Part shown: positions 17,269-25,767 of the stretch, piece after piece | Layout: each line of letters starts with the position of its first letter | How positions within the stretch are numbered: position 1 is the stretch's first letter | From: Pseudomonas svalbardensis | GTDB lineage: Bacteria > Pseudomonadota > Gammaproteobacteria > Pseudomonadales > Pseudomonadaceae | Reading direction: 5' to 3' | Length of the DNA: 64,000 bases | Assembly (NCBI RefSeq): GCF_030053115.1 | Contig: NZ_CP125619.1 | Span: 3,917,501 to 3,981,500, forward strand | Notes under the pieces: generated by a model | Databases searched by the model: none | What the model was told of the DNA's origin: nothing | What the model saw: the letters and a program-made list of their open reading frames with translations, nothing else | Program-made: the position numbers and the translations under genes

Positions 17269-18619
17269 GGTGTTGGCATCAACGGCTGAAGAGGATCTAT
17301 CGAGGCCGGAGGCGATCAGCTTGTGTGAGGCATTCCGGTTCTGGTTGAAGCTCGGCTTCATCAGTTTCGGCGGGCCAGCAGGACAGATTTCGATCATGCA
17401 CCAGGAACTGGTAGAACGTCGGCGCTGGATCTCTGAACGACGCTTTCTCCATGCGCTCAACTATTGCATGTTGCTGCCTGGGCCAGAGGCTCAGCAATTG
17501 GCGACCTACATCGGCTGGCTGATGCATCGAACCTGGGGCGGAGTGATCGCCGGAGTGTTGTTTGTGCTGCCCTCTCTGTTCATCCTCATCGCTTTGTCGT
17601 GGATGTACATCGCGTTCGGCGAAGTGCCTGTGGTGGCCGGCCTCTTCTATGGGATCAAGCCTGCCGTGACGGCCATCGTGGTGCAGGCGGCACACAGGAT
17701 CGGCACTCGGGCGCTGAAGAATAATTGGCTGTGGGCGATAGCAGCAGCTTCATTTACTGCGATCTTTGCGTTCAATGTTCCTTTCCCGCTGATCGTATTG
17801 GGGGCAGCGTCAATCGGCTATGTCGGAGGGCGTCTGGCGCCTGAGAAGTTCAGAACCGGGGGCCATAGCGCTGCCAAAAAGTCCTTCGGCCCGGCCTTGA
17901 TCGATGACGACACCCCGTCCCCGGAACATGCCCGGTTCAGCTGGATGAAACTGGCGCTGCTGGCCCTCATCGGCGCAGCGCTGTGGGCGTTGCCGATGGG
18001 AGTCCTGACCGCGCTTTTTGGCTGGGAAGGTACCTTGACCCAGATGGGCTGGTTCTTTACCAAGGCTGCGTTGCTGACTTTTGGCGGGGCTTATGCAGTC
18101 CTCCCGTATGTCTATCAAGGTGCGGTCGGTCACTATGGCTGGCTTACCCCGACTCAGATGATCGACGGTTTGGCACTGGGGGAAACCACACCAGGGCCGC
18201 TGATCATGGTGGTGGCCTTCGTCGGCTTTGTTGGAGCGTACGTCTCACAAGTGTTCGGCGCCGATCATGTATTTCTGGCCGGGGCTGTCGCGGCCACCCT
18301 GGTGACATGGTTCACCTTCTTGCCCTCGTTCCTGTTCATCCTCGCCGGGGGTCCGCTGGTGGAATCGACCCACAACGAACTCAAGTTCACTGCACCGCTT
18401 ACCGCAATCACAGCGGCGGTGGTTGGAGTGATCCTCAATCTGGCCTGTTTCTTCGGCTATCACGTGCTGTGGCCGCAAGGTTTCAGCGGCACCCTCGACT
18501 GGCCCTCTGCACTGATCGCCATTTTGGCGGCAATTGCCTTGTTCCGCTTCAAACGGGGCGTCATTCAGGTGCTGATGGCGTGCGCGCTTGTCGGCTTGGC
18601 GGTGCATCTGCTGCGCTAG
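17261..18619 (+). CDS. chrA: Chromate efflux transporter ChrA
   Basis: Inner-membrane CHR-family transporter, 452 residues, which extrudes chromate from the cytoplasm. It has the two homologous halves of a long-chain CHR protein. Half one carries FWLKLGFISFGGPAGQISIMH (about 27-47) and LPGPEAQQLATYIGW. Half two carries FFTKAALLTFGGAYAVLPYV (about 265-285) and LGETTPGPLIMVVAFVG. A hydrophilic linker lies near residues 200-225. It follows chrB with an eight-base overlap and ends just before a strong hairpin terminator. Co-expression with chrB is therefore expected. Confidence 0.93.
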   Translation: MSKVLASTAEEDLSRPEAISLCEAFRFWLKLGFISFGGPAGQISIMHQELVERRRWISERRFLHALNYCMLLPGPEAQQLATYIGWLMHRTWGGVIAGVLFVLPSLFILIALSWMYIAFGEVPVVAGLFYGIKPAVTAIVVQAAHRIGTRALKNNWLWAIAAASFTAIFAFNVPFPLIVLGAASIGYVGGRLAPEKFRTGGHSAAKKSFGPALIDDDTPSPEHARFSWMKLALLALIGAALWALPMGVLTALFGWEGTLTQMGWFFTKAALLTFGGAYAVLPYVYQGAVGHYGWLTPTQMIDGLALGETTPGPLIMVVAFVGFVGAYVSQVFGADHVFLAGAVAATLVTWFTFLPSFLFILAGGPLVESTHNELKFTAPLTAITAAVVGVILNLACFFGYHVLWPQGFSGTLDWPSALIAILAAIALFRFKRGVIQVLMACALVGLAVHLLR

Positions 18620-18668
18620 AGAGGATGTGATCGGTCGACGCTTACGGATTCAAGCAGCGCAACAAACG

Positions 18669-18700
18669 AAAACGGGCGCCTTGTCGGGCGCCCGTTTTTG
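18669..18700 (+). terminator. Rho-independent terminator after chrBA
   Basis: AAAACGGGCGCC (18669-18680), loop TTGTCG, then GGCGCCCGTTTT (18687-18698) followed by more T. A 12-base-pair GC-rich stem with a T-run, 50 bases after the chrA stop. Confidence 0.85.
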
Positions 18701-18806
18701 TTCAGGACTGCTTGCTGTGGGGTTTGGTAGCTTGCAGCATCACCCACCGCTGGACGATGCAGACCATCGCAGCCAGCCGCTAAGCCCTTTCAGCCCTTAT
18801 GGCTGA

Positions 18807-19328
18807 TCAGTGCGATTTTTTCGATACCGACGTCCCGGCTTTGCTCAACCCTTTCGTGTTGTGATCGCCTGGTGTCGTGGTCGAGACTGCCCTGGCTTTG
18901 TCCAAGCCGCGAGTGTCTTTGGAATTGGCGATGCCTGAAGTCGTTTGGCCATGACCGCTATCACTATTGCGAACACTGCCGTAGTGGTTTCCGCTTTCGC
19001 CACGGTCACGAACAGCCTTGCCGGCATGATCGCTGGACAGTCCATTACCGCGGCCGTTGCTGTCAGAGTTGCCGGAGTGACCTGAACCGCTGTGACCGCC
19101 GCCGTGGCCACCGCCATTACCGCCTCCGTTTCCGCCCCCATTACCACCACCGTTACCGCCGCCGCCACCACCACCGTTACCGCCACCACCACCACCACCA
19201 CCACCACCACCACCGTCTTTCGCATAGGCGGAGTTCATGATGGACAGGTCAGCAGGGAGTAATGGGGCGGCCGCCAGCATCAGGGCGCAGGACATTACAG
19301 CAATGAGACTCTTATTCTTTAAAAGCAT
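18807..19328 (-). CDS. Secreted glycine-rich low-complexity protein
   Basis: A 173-residue protein of unknown function. The signal peptide MLLKNKSLIAVMSCALMLAAA runs to about residue 35 (likely cleavage after SAYA). A run of 13 glycines, repeated NGGG/HGGG units and a polar Ser/Asn/Lys-rich tail follow. The start at 19328 is chosen because GGAAG lies seven bases upstream; ATG 19340 lacks a ribosome site. The glycine-codon tract is a likely site of replication slippage. It is convergent with chrA and divergent from nothing regulatory. A periplasmic or surface location is inferred from the signal peptide only. Confidence 0.65.
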   Translation of the reverse strand: MLLKNKSLIAVMSCALMLAAAPLLPADLSIMNSAYAKDGGGGGGGGGGGGNGGGGGGGNGGGNGGGNGGGNGGGHGGGHSGSGHSGNSDSNGRGNGLSSDHAGKAVRDRGESGNHYGSVRNSDSGHGQTTSGIANSKDTRGLDKARAVSTTTPGDHNTKGLSKAGTSVSKKSH

Positions 19329-19418
19329 GATGGCTTCCATAGGTTGATATCGCGAATCTTATGACGCTGTAAGCCCCAGACAGTTCAAAGCCCTGCGACC
19401 GACGGGATGCTGCCGGCG

Positions 19419-20102
19419 CTAGCGTGCAGCGCTCCGGGTACCCGCGAACGCGCTTGTGCCAAGCCATCGCCACAAGCTTTCCGCATCTTTCACCGCGCCA
19501 TCTACACGCAGCTCTCGCGACTGCAGAACCTCCCGCGGTGTGCGGTCGCCCGTCCACACCTCAGTCAACGCGCGCACGCTGGAGTCCACGACGAGCGTCA
19601 GTTCGCGGCCGGGATCGTCGCGACACAGGTCTGCCACGCCCTGTTCAACCACGAGCCACCACGCTTGCTCGCCGGGTCGCGCGTCGCGGAACTTAAAGTG
19701 GATGACCACCGGTCGGGACGGGAATGTCTCGACGCGCACGAATCGGCGCACGTCCCACATGAGCAGCCCCGCGTCGAGTTCGTCATCGCGAAGGCGACTG
19801 CCGATCCAGCGCGCGCCCCAATGCCCTAGCGCCATGATGATGGGGCGCAGTTCCTCGCCTGCCTTGGTCAGGCTGTACTCCCAGACTTTGCCGGTGGCTG
19901 TGCGGTGCACGACGCCGATTTCTTCCAGATGGCGCAGACGTTGTGCCAGCAGGTTGGTGGACATCCGAGGCACACCGCGATGCAGTTCATTGAAGCGCTT
20001 GCTGCCGCACAGCAACTCGCGCACGACCAAGGGTGTCCAGCGCTCGCACAGGGCTTCAGCGCCGCGCGCGACCGTGCAGAACTGACCGTAGCTTTCGTCC
20101 AT
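19419..20102 (-). CDS. HxlR family transcriptional regulator
   Basis: DNA-binding winged-helix regulator of 227 residues. The N-terminal HxlR domain (about 1-100) shows FCTVARGAEALCERWTPLVV, then ELLCGSKRFNELHRGVPRMS and LAQRLRHLEEIGVVHR. A C-terminal domain of about 110 residues may bind a ligand (SCP2-like in longer HxlR proteins). ATG 20102 is preferred, with GGAG upstream; the frame is open further upstream without family similarity. It is divergent from the nitrilase gene 103 bases away and probably controls it. Confidence 0.85.
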   Translation of the reverse strand: MDESYGQFCTVARGAEALCERWTPLVVRELLCGSKRFNELHRGVPRMSTNLLAQRLRHLEEIGVVHRTATGKVWEYSLTKAGEELRPIIMALGHWGARWIGSRLRDDELDAGLLMWDVRRFVRVETFPSRPVVIHFKFRDARPGEQAWWLVVEQGVADLCRDDPGRELTLVVDSSVRALTEVWTGDRTPREVLQSRELRVDGAVKDAESLWRWLGTSAFAGTRSAAR

Positions 20103-20205
20103 TGCCTTGGCTCCGCAACTACAACGCTTCAGATTCTGAACTAGCCCCGCCACTTCGCCACGCGCACGCTGAAACCTCGAAAGCCAAATACCAAAGGAGC
20201 ACGCC

Positions 20206-21147
20206 ATGACCAAGGTAGCCATCATTCAGCGTCCGCCCGTGCTGCTCGATCGCAGCGCGACAATCGCCCAGGCCGTGCAATCGGTCGCCGAGGCAGCGAC
20301 GGCGGGAGCCTCGCTGATCGTTTTGCCCGAATCGTACATTCCCGGTTACCCGTCCTGGATCTGGCGGCTGGCGGCGGGAAAGGACGGGGCTGTCATGGGC
20401 CAGTTGCACACGCGGCTGCTGACCAACGCCGTCGATATCGCGAACGGTGACCTGAGCCAATTGTGCGAGGCCGCCAGGGTGCATGCGGTGACGATCGTGT
20501 GCGGCATCAATGAATGCGACCGGCGCAACGGAGGCGGCACGCTCTACAACAGCGTAGTCGTTATCGGCGCGAACGGCGCCGTGCTCAACCGACACCGCAA
20601 GCTGATGCCAACCAATCCCGAGCGCATGGTGCATGGCTTCGGTGATGCAACCGGGTTGCGTCCGGTCGATACACCGGTCGGCCGCGTCGGTGCGCTCATC
20701 TGCTGGGAAAACTACATGCCGTTGGCACGCTATTCACTGTATGCCCAAGGGGTGGAAATCTACGTCGCCCCCACGTACGACACGGGCGAAGGCTGGATCA
20801 GCACGATGCGTCACATTGCACTTGAAGGCCGCTGTTGGGTGCTCGGCAGTGGCTCCGCACTGCGCGGCAGCGACATCCCCAACGACTTCCCGTCTCGTGC
20901 GCAACTGTTTCCCGATCCGGACGAATGGATCAACGACGGCGACTCAGTGGTGGTCAGCCCTCAAGGCCGGATCGTGGCCGGTCCATTACACCGAGAGGCC
21001 GGCATTCTGTATGCGGACATCGACGTCGCTCTCGTGGCGCCAGCGCGGCGGGCGCTCGATGTCACCGGGCATTACGCGCGCCCTGACATTTTCGAACTGC
21101 AGGTGCGGCGCACGCCTGCGACTGCGGTGCGTTACATCGACGAATGA
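20206..21147 (+). CDS. Nitrilase / carbon-nitrogen hydrolase
   Basis: Cytosolic hydrolase of the nitrilase superfamily, 313 residues. The catalytic triad is visible: Glu42 in PESYIPGYPSW, Lys132 in NRHRKLMPT and Cys166 in GALICWENYMPLAR. The PGYPxW and CWENYMPL contexts are those of true nitrilases (branch 1), which turn nitriles into carboxylic acids and ammonia. Aromatic or aliphatic preference cannot be told. The start has AAGGAG nine bases upstream. It is followed after 41 bases by a GFA-family gene and is divergent from an HxlR regulator, so the three probably form one inducible module. Confidence 0.88.
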   Translation: MTKVAIIQRPPVLLDRSATIAQAVQSVAEAATAGASLIVLPESYIPGYPSWIWRLAAGKDGAVMGQLHTRLLTNAVDIANGDLSQLCEAARVHAVTIVCGINECDRRNGGGTLYNSVVVIGANGAVLNRHRKLMPTNPERMVHGFGDATGLRPVDTPVGRVGALICWENYMPLARYSLYAQGVEIYVAPTYDTGEGWISTMRHIALEGRCWVLGSGSALRGSDIPNDFPSRAQLFPDPDEWINDGDSVVVSPQGRIVAGPLHREAGILYADIDVALVAPARRALDVTGHYARPDIFELQVRRTPATAVRYIDE

Positions 21148-21188
21148 AGTCCGGCGGTATCGCCTGACATTGATCAAGGAGTCATGCC

Positions 21189-21623
21189 ATGAGCATTGAA
21201 CGGTCTTACAAAGGCAGTTGTTTTTGCGGCGCAGTCGAGTTCACCGTCAGTGGCGAGCCGGTCGGAATGGGCTACTGTCATTGCGAGTCGTGTCGGCATT
21301 GGTCAGCAGGGCCGGTCAATGCCTTCACGCTGTGGAAACCCGAGGCGGTGCAAGTGACTCGGGGTGCTGACAACATTGGTACCTACAACAAGACACCGCA
21401 GAGTTATCGCAAATGGTGCAAAACGTGCGGTGGGCACCTCTTCACTGAGCACCCGGGGATGGGGCTCATCGATGTGTATGCCGCGGTCATCCCGGATCTT
21501 GCGTATTCGCCAGGCGTTCACGTCCACTACCAGGAGACCGTGCTGCGCATCAAAGATGGATTGCCCAAGCTGAAGGATGTCCCCAACGAATTAGGGGGAT
21601 CGGGTATCAGCGTGGACGAGTAG
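21189..21623 (+). CDS. GFA family zinc protein
   Basis: A 144-residue protein of the glutathione-dependent formaldehyde-activating (GFA/CENP-V) family. Zinc-binding cysteines are seen at C11 and C13 (CFCGAVEF), C30, C32 and C35 (YCHCESCRHW) and C77/C80 (WCKTCGGHL), the full family set. Few members have a proven reaction; many bind thiol adducts of aldehydes. It lies directly downstream of the nitrilase with AAGGAG before its start, so it may handle an aldehyde or cyanide-linked by-product. That role is inference. Confidence 0.85.
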   Translation: MSIERSYKGSCFCGAVEFTVSGEPVGMGYCHCESCRHWSAGPVNAFTLWKPEAVQVTRGADNIGTYNKTPQSYRKWCKTCGGHLFTEHPGMGLIDVYAAVIPDLAYSPGVHVHYQETVLRIKDGLPKLKDVPNELGGSGISVDE

Positions 21624-21673
21624 CGCTGTTTACGCCGGTTGCCACCTTCAAATGGGCATATGGATCATGCCCA

Positions 21674-22144
21674 TCAATCGAAAGCACCGTTGAGCACTTC
21701 GTAGATGAGCCCGGTTGCCAGCGCGACCAATATCAAGTCGGTGCCAACTTGCTGCCATTCATATCCATCATAATGAGGAAGCCTGCCGATCAACCGGCCG
21801 TCCAGTTTTTTGGCAATCCCGGGGGGAAGCGGCTTACCTCGCGCGAGGTTCTTTTGAATGCCGGGTGGTAATGCAGGTCCGGGGCTCCAGTAGTCCCGAT
21901 ACCCACCAATAATTCCAAGAACGCTTGCGCGATTGATGCTTGGGCCATTATCCCAATCACCGCCCCCGGAATCTTTGCCCTTACCTCCCTGACCTCCCTG
22001 GTTGCCATGAACCTGGCTGTTTTGCGGGTTTCCCTTGCCGTTTCCCTGACCCTTTCCATTACCAGGATCGGCCAATGCAGTCACTGAACCGGAAACCAGC
22101 GCAAGGCATGTAATAGCTGCAATCAATGAGCGAGAGCTGAGCAT
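21674..22144 (-). CDS. CigR-like (RcnB-related) exported protein
   Basis: A 156-residue exported protein. Signal peptide at about 1-25 (IAAITCLALVSGSVTALA), then a Gly/Asn/Lys-rich low-complexity stretch (27-70). The C-terminal domain has twin LPPGIQKNLARGKPLPPGIA segments and ends GTDLILVALATGLIYEVLNG, a hydrophobic tail. This matches the anti-virulence regulator CigR family related to RcnB. In Salmonella CigR is membrane-associated; its job in Pseudomonas is unknown. It is monocistronic, convergent with the GFA gene. Confidence 0.75.
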   Translation of the reverse strand: MLSSRSLIAAITCLALVSGSVTALADPGNGKGQGNGKGNPQNSQVHGNQGGQGGKGKDSGGGDWDNGPSINRASVLGIIGGYRDYWSPGPALPPGIQKNLARGKPLPPGIAKKLDGRLIGRLPHYDGYEWQQVGTDLILVALATGLIYEVLNGAFD

Positions 22145-22255
22145 GAGTCGTTCCTTCAGGGTGGCGGGACATCTCTCTGGAATTTAGACGCTATCGGTGA
22201 TGTGGGTTCTATTTCCTGCCATCGACACCCAAGCCCCCACGGCCGGTTTGCAACG

Positions 22256-22576
22256 GAGCCTGTCGTACTCGCCGTCGAGGCCATGCATGACAGCCTCGAA
22301 GGTGTGGAGCGCTGTGTCGAAGACAGTCAGCTGGCGGCCGCGATGTTGCAGGCGGTGGGCAGCGACATCTCCCATATCGATGAACTCAATGGGCGCATTG
22401 TCACCACCACCCGCAAACCATCCACGGCAAGCCGCGAAGTGGTCGGGCGCTTGCAGTCTGTGCAGACCATCGCGCAAAGCACCGCAGACGATATCGAAAC
22501 CCTTGCCCTGAGCAGCCAGCGCTTGCCACCCATCGCGGTTCGCCTGGATGCACTGGGCCGCACGTTTGATCAGTGA
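22256..22576 (+). pseudogene. Chemotaxis receptor (MCP) C-terminal fragment
   Basis: About 100 codons encode the tail of a methyl-accepting chemotaxis protein: AMHDSLEGVERCVEDSQLAA, AVGSDISHIDELN, TASREVVGRLQSVQTIAQST, ending RLDALGRTFDQ. The helical coiled-coil pattern and TTTRKPSTASREVV (normally TTTEEQSTVSQEVV) identify it. The sensor, HAMP and hairpin-tip regions are missing upstream of about 22256. An open frame starts at 22202 but has no matching ribosome site. A different MCP tail lies at 16054-16204. Confidence 0.6.
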
Positions 22577-22899
22577 TGCTCAATGCGCAGTAGCCGTGAG
22601 TGCCACGGTAACTACAGCAATGGCTGTACTTAGCCAAGCTGCGTGTACGGGAGATGACCAACGGGGAACATGTTACGAATTAAGTCACGGATATTTACCG
22701 ACAGAGCAGACCCTTATACGATGACGCCCGCATATACTGCTCTCCATCAGGCAGAGTAAGCTATAGTTATGTTTGACAAAGAGGCTTAAAAAATAGTGTT
22801 TTTTTAGTTAAGCAGATCTTGTGCAGCCAACTAAGCAAAAGCTGTACAAAAGCTCAATTACTCCTCCAATAACATGCAGTATCATTGGGCACATGAACG
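22577..22899. other. AT-rich spacer before the glycosyltransferase island
   Basis: No gene was found. Composition drops sharply in GC from about 22,660 onward, with runs such as AAAAAATAGTG and TTTTTTTAG. The promoter of the following glycosyltransferase gene probably lies here. I saw no hairpin terminator and no clear operator. Confidence 0.4.
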
Positions 22900-23709
22900 A
22901 TGAATAACAATAGATTTCTGGCTGACAACTCTAAAACCTTCAGCATAGTTATAGTCAATTACAAAACACCAGAAATCACCAGGATATGCTTAGACTTATT
23001 GCACCAGCATGTGGGCAGCCACAGCGTCCCAATATGGGTAGTTGACAACTATTCCGCCGATGAAAGCACTGAGTATTTACGAACGCTTGACTGGATCAAT
23101 TTAATCGAGCGTTCTGTTTCTGAACCAGAACCGGGCCATATCGCACATGGCAAAGCACTTGATCTGGTTTTGGAGCGAGTTGAAACTGATTATTTATTTC
23201 TACTGCACACCGACACATTTGTTTTCGATAAAAATGTTTTTCCGATGATGCTGAATAAATGTTTGAAAAATCAAAAAGTCGTAGCCGTCGGTTGTATTGA
23301 GCAATTAAACCGCGGTACCACAAGAACGCTTTGGCGCTTTAGCTCACGACTATTCAAACACCATTTCAGACGCCTGAAAATCTCCATGGGATTACGCTCC
23401 AGAGAGCCAAAACCGTACAGAGAAGTCTACTTGAAGAGTTTCTGTACATTGTGGAACTGTAAACTTATCAAACAGCACAACATGCATTTTTCGATGGATG
23501 ATCGCGTGCCAGGCTACACCCTCCAAGACCGCATGACCGAGCTTGGCTATGTCGTTGAAATGGTATCACCGCGTAAAATCTTCAGTTATCTGGATCACAT
23601 CCAATCCGGCACTGTCGCAGCGGCTGGCGGCTATGAAAAGACTCATAGACGAACCAAAATGTACAACGATATTCTTAAGCGCCTGAAAAAAGAAGACAGC
23701 AAAAGTTAA
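22900..23709 (+). CDS. GT2 family glycosyltransferase
   Basis: Family 2 glycosyltransferase of 269 residues, which moves a sugar from a nucleotide sugar to an acceptor. The N-terminal fold begins FSIVIVNYKTPEITRICLDLL (14-34). VVDNYSADES (47-56) is the nucleotide-binding turn. The metal-binding acidic motif is HTDTFVFD (103-110), a TDT in place of DXD. No membrane helix is seen. GC is well below that of neighbouring operons. It is followed by a 2OG-Fe(II) oxygenase gene on the same strand after 77 bases. Acceptor unknown; a surface glycan or glycoprotein is plausible. It lacks a clear ribosome site. Confidence 0.75.
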   Translation: MNNNRFLADNSKTFSIVIVNYKTPEITRICLDLLHQHVGSHSVPIWVVDNYSADESTEYLRTLDWINLIERSVSEPEPGHIAHGKALDLVLERVETDYLFLLHTDTFVFDKNVFPMMLNKCLKNQKVVAVGCIEQLNRGTTRTLWRFSSRLFKHHFRRLKISMGLRSREPKPYREVYLKSFCTLWNCKLIKQHNMHFSMDDRVPGYTLQDRMTELGYVVEMVSPRKIFSYLDHIQSGTVAAAGGYEKTHRRTKMYNDILKRLKKEDSKS

Positions 23710-23786
23710 GCGACGAAGAGACATAACGAGCAGTGTGCTGGACGCTGCTTGAAGTCATCCACCTATATCAAGTTATTGGAGCGGTA

Positions 23787-24590
23787 ATGGCACCCATCAC
23801 TCAAGCACTACCTATGACCCTCTCCCCGGCGCTTGATTTCGACCAGAACGCCGCCAGCGCCTTGGGTTCCTCATTGGCCAGTGGCTATACTCAGGCTACG
23901 CCATTTCCGCACATCGTCATCGATAACTTCCTGGATGAAGAGCTGATTGCGAGTATCTGCTCGCACTTCCCAATCGAACCCACCAACAACGAAATGCTCT
24001 ATGAGCGCGGCTATAAAGGTCAACGAAAACGTCAAATCAGTCCCAACGAATGCACTCCCTATTTGAAGACTATTTTCAACGCCTTTAACTCGGCCCCCAT
24101 GTTGCAATTTCTTGAAAAGCTCACAGGCATCGAAGGCTTGATACCCGACCCCTACTTTACGGGTGGCGGCCTGCATGAAACGAAAACTGGTGGTTTCCTG
24201 GGGGTGCACTCGGACTTCAGGCTCAACAAAAAGCTTAACGTTGAGCGCAGACTGAATATCATCATTTATCTAAATGAAGACTGGCGAGAGGAATACGGCG
24301 GCAACCTTGAACTTTGGGATGTCAACATGAAGACCTGTCTTAAAAAAGTCCTGCCCATTTACAATCGATGTGTCATTTTCAATACAGACAAAGACAGCAA
24401 TCATGGGCATCCAGAGCCTTTAACAACGCCAGAGCACATCACGCGCAGGTCTATAGCGCTTTATTACTACACCGCAGGAACCATGGTAATCGATCCCGCA
24501 CAAAGAAATAAAACCCACTACAAGCCAAGGCCCAAAGATCGTTTAAGCCTAAAGTACTACCTGGGTAAACTAATCAAGAAAAAAAACTAA
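23787..24590 (+). CDS. 2OG-Fe(II) oxygenase, prolyl-hydroxylase-like
   Basis: Fe(II)/2-oxoglutarate-dependent oxygenase of 267 residues. The iron facial triad is seen as H141 and D143 in GVHSDFRLN and H206 or H208 in SNHGHPEPL, with R220/R221 placed to bind 2-oxoglutarate. LNIIIYLNEDWREEYGGNLE is the family beta-jelly-roll core. ATG 23787 has TTGGAG ahead of it and is preferred over a longer frame from 23733. Such enzymes hydroxylate prolyl or other side chains and also modify sugars. Its position behind a GT2 glycosyltransferase in low-GC DNA suggests joint modification of one product. That link is inference. Confidence 0.8.
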   Translation: MAPITQALPMTLSPALDFDQNAASALGSSLASGYTQATPFPHIVIDNFLDEELIASICSHFPIEPTNNEMLYERGYKGQRKRQISPNECTPYLKTIFNAFNSAPMLQFLEKLTGIEGLIPDPYFTGGGLHETKTGGFLGVHSDFRLNKKLNVERRLNIIIYLNEDWREEYGGNLELWDVNMKTCLKKVLPIYNRCVIFNTDKDSNHGHPEPLTTPEHITRRSIALYYYTAGTMVIDPAQRNKTHYKPRPKDRLSLKYYLGKLIKKKN

Positions 24591-24636
24591 ACTACGAAAC
24601 ACCCGGTGAAAAATTTAGCCATCTTTAAGGAAGATC

Positions 24637-25122
24637 ATGGAGATTCGATTGACGGAAGCCAAAGACTGGATGTTTTTGAAGCGAGTCCGTCTCGCTGCGC
24701 TTTTGGACACGCCGACAGCGTTCGGTGTGAGTTACCAAGAGGCCGCTCAATACAGTGACGAGCAGTGGAAAGAGCGAGCCTCGTCAGCGGCCGGACCGGA
24801 ATTCTGGTTGGCCATCAAGGACGATAAACCGGTGGGGATGATCGGTGCCGGGGTCAGTCAAGCGAATCGCTATAACCTGATCGGCATGTGGGTTGAACCC
24901 GACGCACGTGGTTCTGGCGTGGCAGCTCAGCTTGTTGATGCGGTGAAATCTTGCGCAATCGGCAAAGGGCATGATCGCGTTTTTCTGGATGTCTCCCCGG
25001 ACAATGCAAGAGCCTCGAACTTTTATCTAAAGCAGGGTTTCTCTTTCATCGATGAATGGGAACCTTTGGTCAGTCATCCGCATATCATGGTTCAGACCAT
25101 GCTTTGGACTGTACGGAACTGA
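24637..25122 (+). CDS. GNAT family N-acetyltransferase
   Basis: Acetyl-CoA-dependent acetyltransferase, 161 residues. Motif A is GMWVEPDARGSGVAAQLVDA (about 86-105) and motif B is VSPDNARASNFYLKQGFSF, both standard for GNAT enzymes acting on small molecules or protein N-termini. The start has AAGGAAG seven bases upstream. It follows the oxygenase by 46 bases, and its base composition returns towards the genome norm, so it may or may not belong to the same transcript. Substrate unknown. Confidence 0.8.
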   Translation: MEIRLTEAKDWMFLKRVRLAALLDTPTAFGVSYQEAAQYSDEQWKERASSAAGPEFWLAIKDDKPVGMIGAGVSQANRYNLIGMWVEPDARGSGVAAQLVDAVKSCAIGKGHDRVFLDVSPDNARASNFYLKQGFSFIDEWEPLVSHPHIMVQTMLWTVRN

Positions 25123-25167
25123 CTGACAGGCGGATCGGGGTCGTCAGTACCGACCCCAAATGGCCTC

Positions 25168-25479
25168 TCAGCACGCCCACGTTTTCCCGAGCGTCACCAG
25201 ATCGGCCTTTTGCAGATCCTGTGCGCTCATCACAATACGGAACTTGCAGGTGGCGTTGAAGTTGAGAAAAAAGGGTTCCGCAAAAGCGGGGATGTCGGAG
25301 GGGTCTTGTACGTCGACCACAAAAATCCCACCACGCATGCCATCTTGTTCAGTAAAGTACGCCGCCTCCGGTTTGATGCTGTTCAGGATGCGCTCAATAA
25401 CCTCGCCCACCGTCCCCGCTTTGACAAGGGCGTTGAAGGGTTCGTTAGGGCACTCGACCATCAGTAACATCTTCATCAT
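25168..25479 (-). CDS. Conserved small alpha/beta protein, function unknown
   Basis: A 103-residue cytosolic protein read from ATG 25479 (a second ATG follows at once). AGAGGA lies about five bases upstream. The pattern MLLMVECPNEPFNALVKAG, then EAAYFTEQDGMRGGIFVVDV, then DIPAFAEPFFLNFNA suggests a compact alpha/beta fold like dimeric ferredoxin-like barrels. I recall similar sequences in many bacteria, but no reaction. It has no signal peptide and is convergent with the GNAT gene. Confidence 0.65.
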   Translation of the reverse strand: MMKMLLMVECPNEPFNALVKAGTVGEVIERILNSIKPEAAYFTEQDGMRGGIFVVDVQDPSDIPAFAEPFFLNFNATCKFRIVMSAQDLQKADLVTLGKTWAC

Positions 25480-25767
25480 TCAATCCTCTGTTCCACTTGC
25501 AACCCTGCAGTGTCATCAAGAATAGCGAAGCGTGAGCTAACCCTCGTGCCAGGTTACGGGCGGTCATGAAACATGGCGATTTCGGGCTGCTAAAAGCGCT
25601 AACCCAGGGATCATCCTGGCCGGATCGACTTCAGGCTTGTCCCACTACCAATGGGGCCAAAAGCGGTCAATTTAGCTCCATTTCGTCTACCCTCACAAAG
25701 CGCCATGCAGCAACCAGCTTGCGCTTGGCGTATCGACACTTTTGCCTTAATGCACCGGAGAATTTTC

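Noticed and set aside
18872..19240. 122-codon plus-strand frame rich in His and Arg opposite the glycine-rich gene
   Set aside because: A shadow of the GGN repeat on the other strand; CCACCACC-type repeats give long His/Pro/Arg frames by chance.
21652..21674. ATGGGCAT/ATGCCCAT inverted repeat at the end of the CigR-like gene
   Set aside because: Only eight pairs, no T-run, and it overlaps the stop codon, so it is too weak to call as a terminator.
13357..25122. Possibility of a single integrated genomic island with integrase and attachment sites
   Set aside because: No integrase, transposase, tRNA-end duplication or direct-repeat borders were found; the region looks like a mosaic of separate events.
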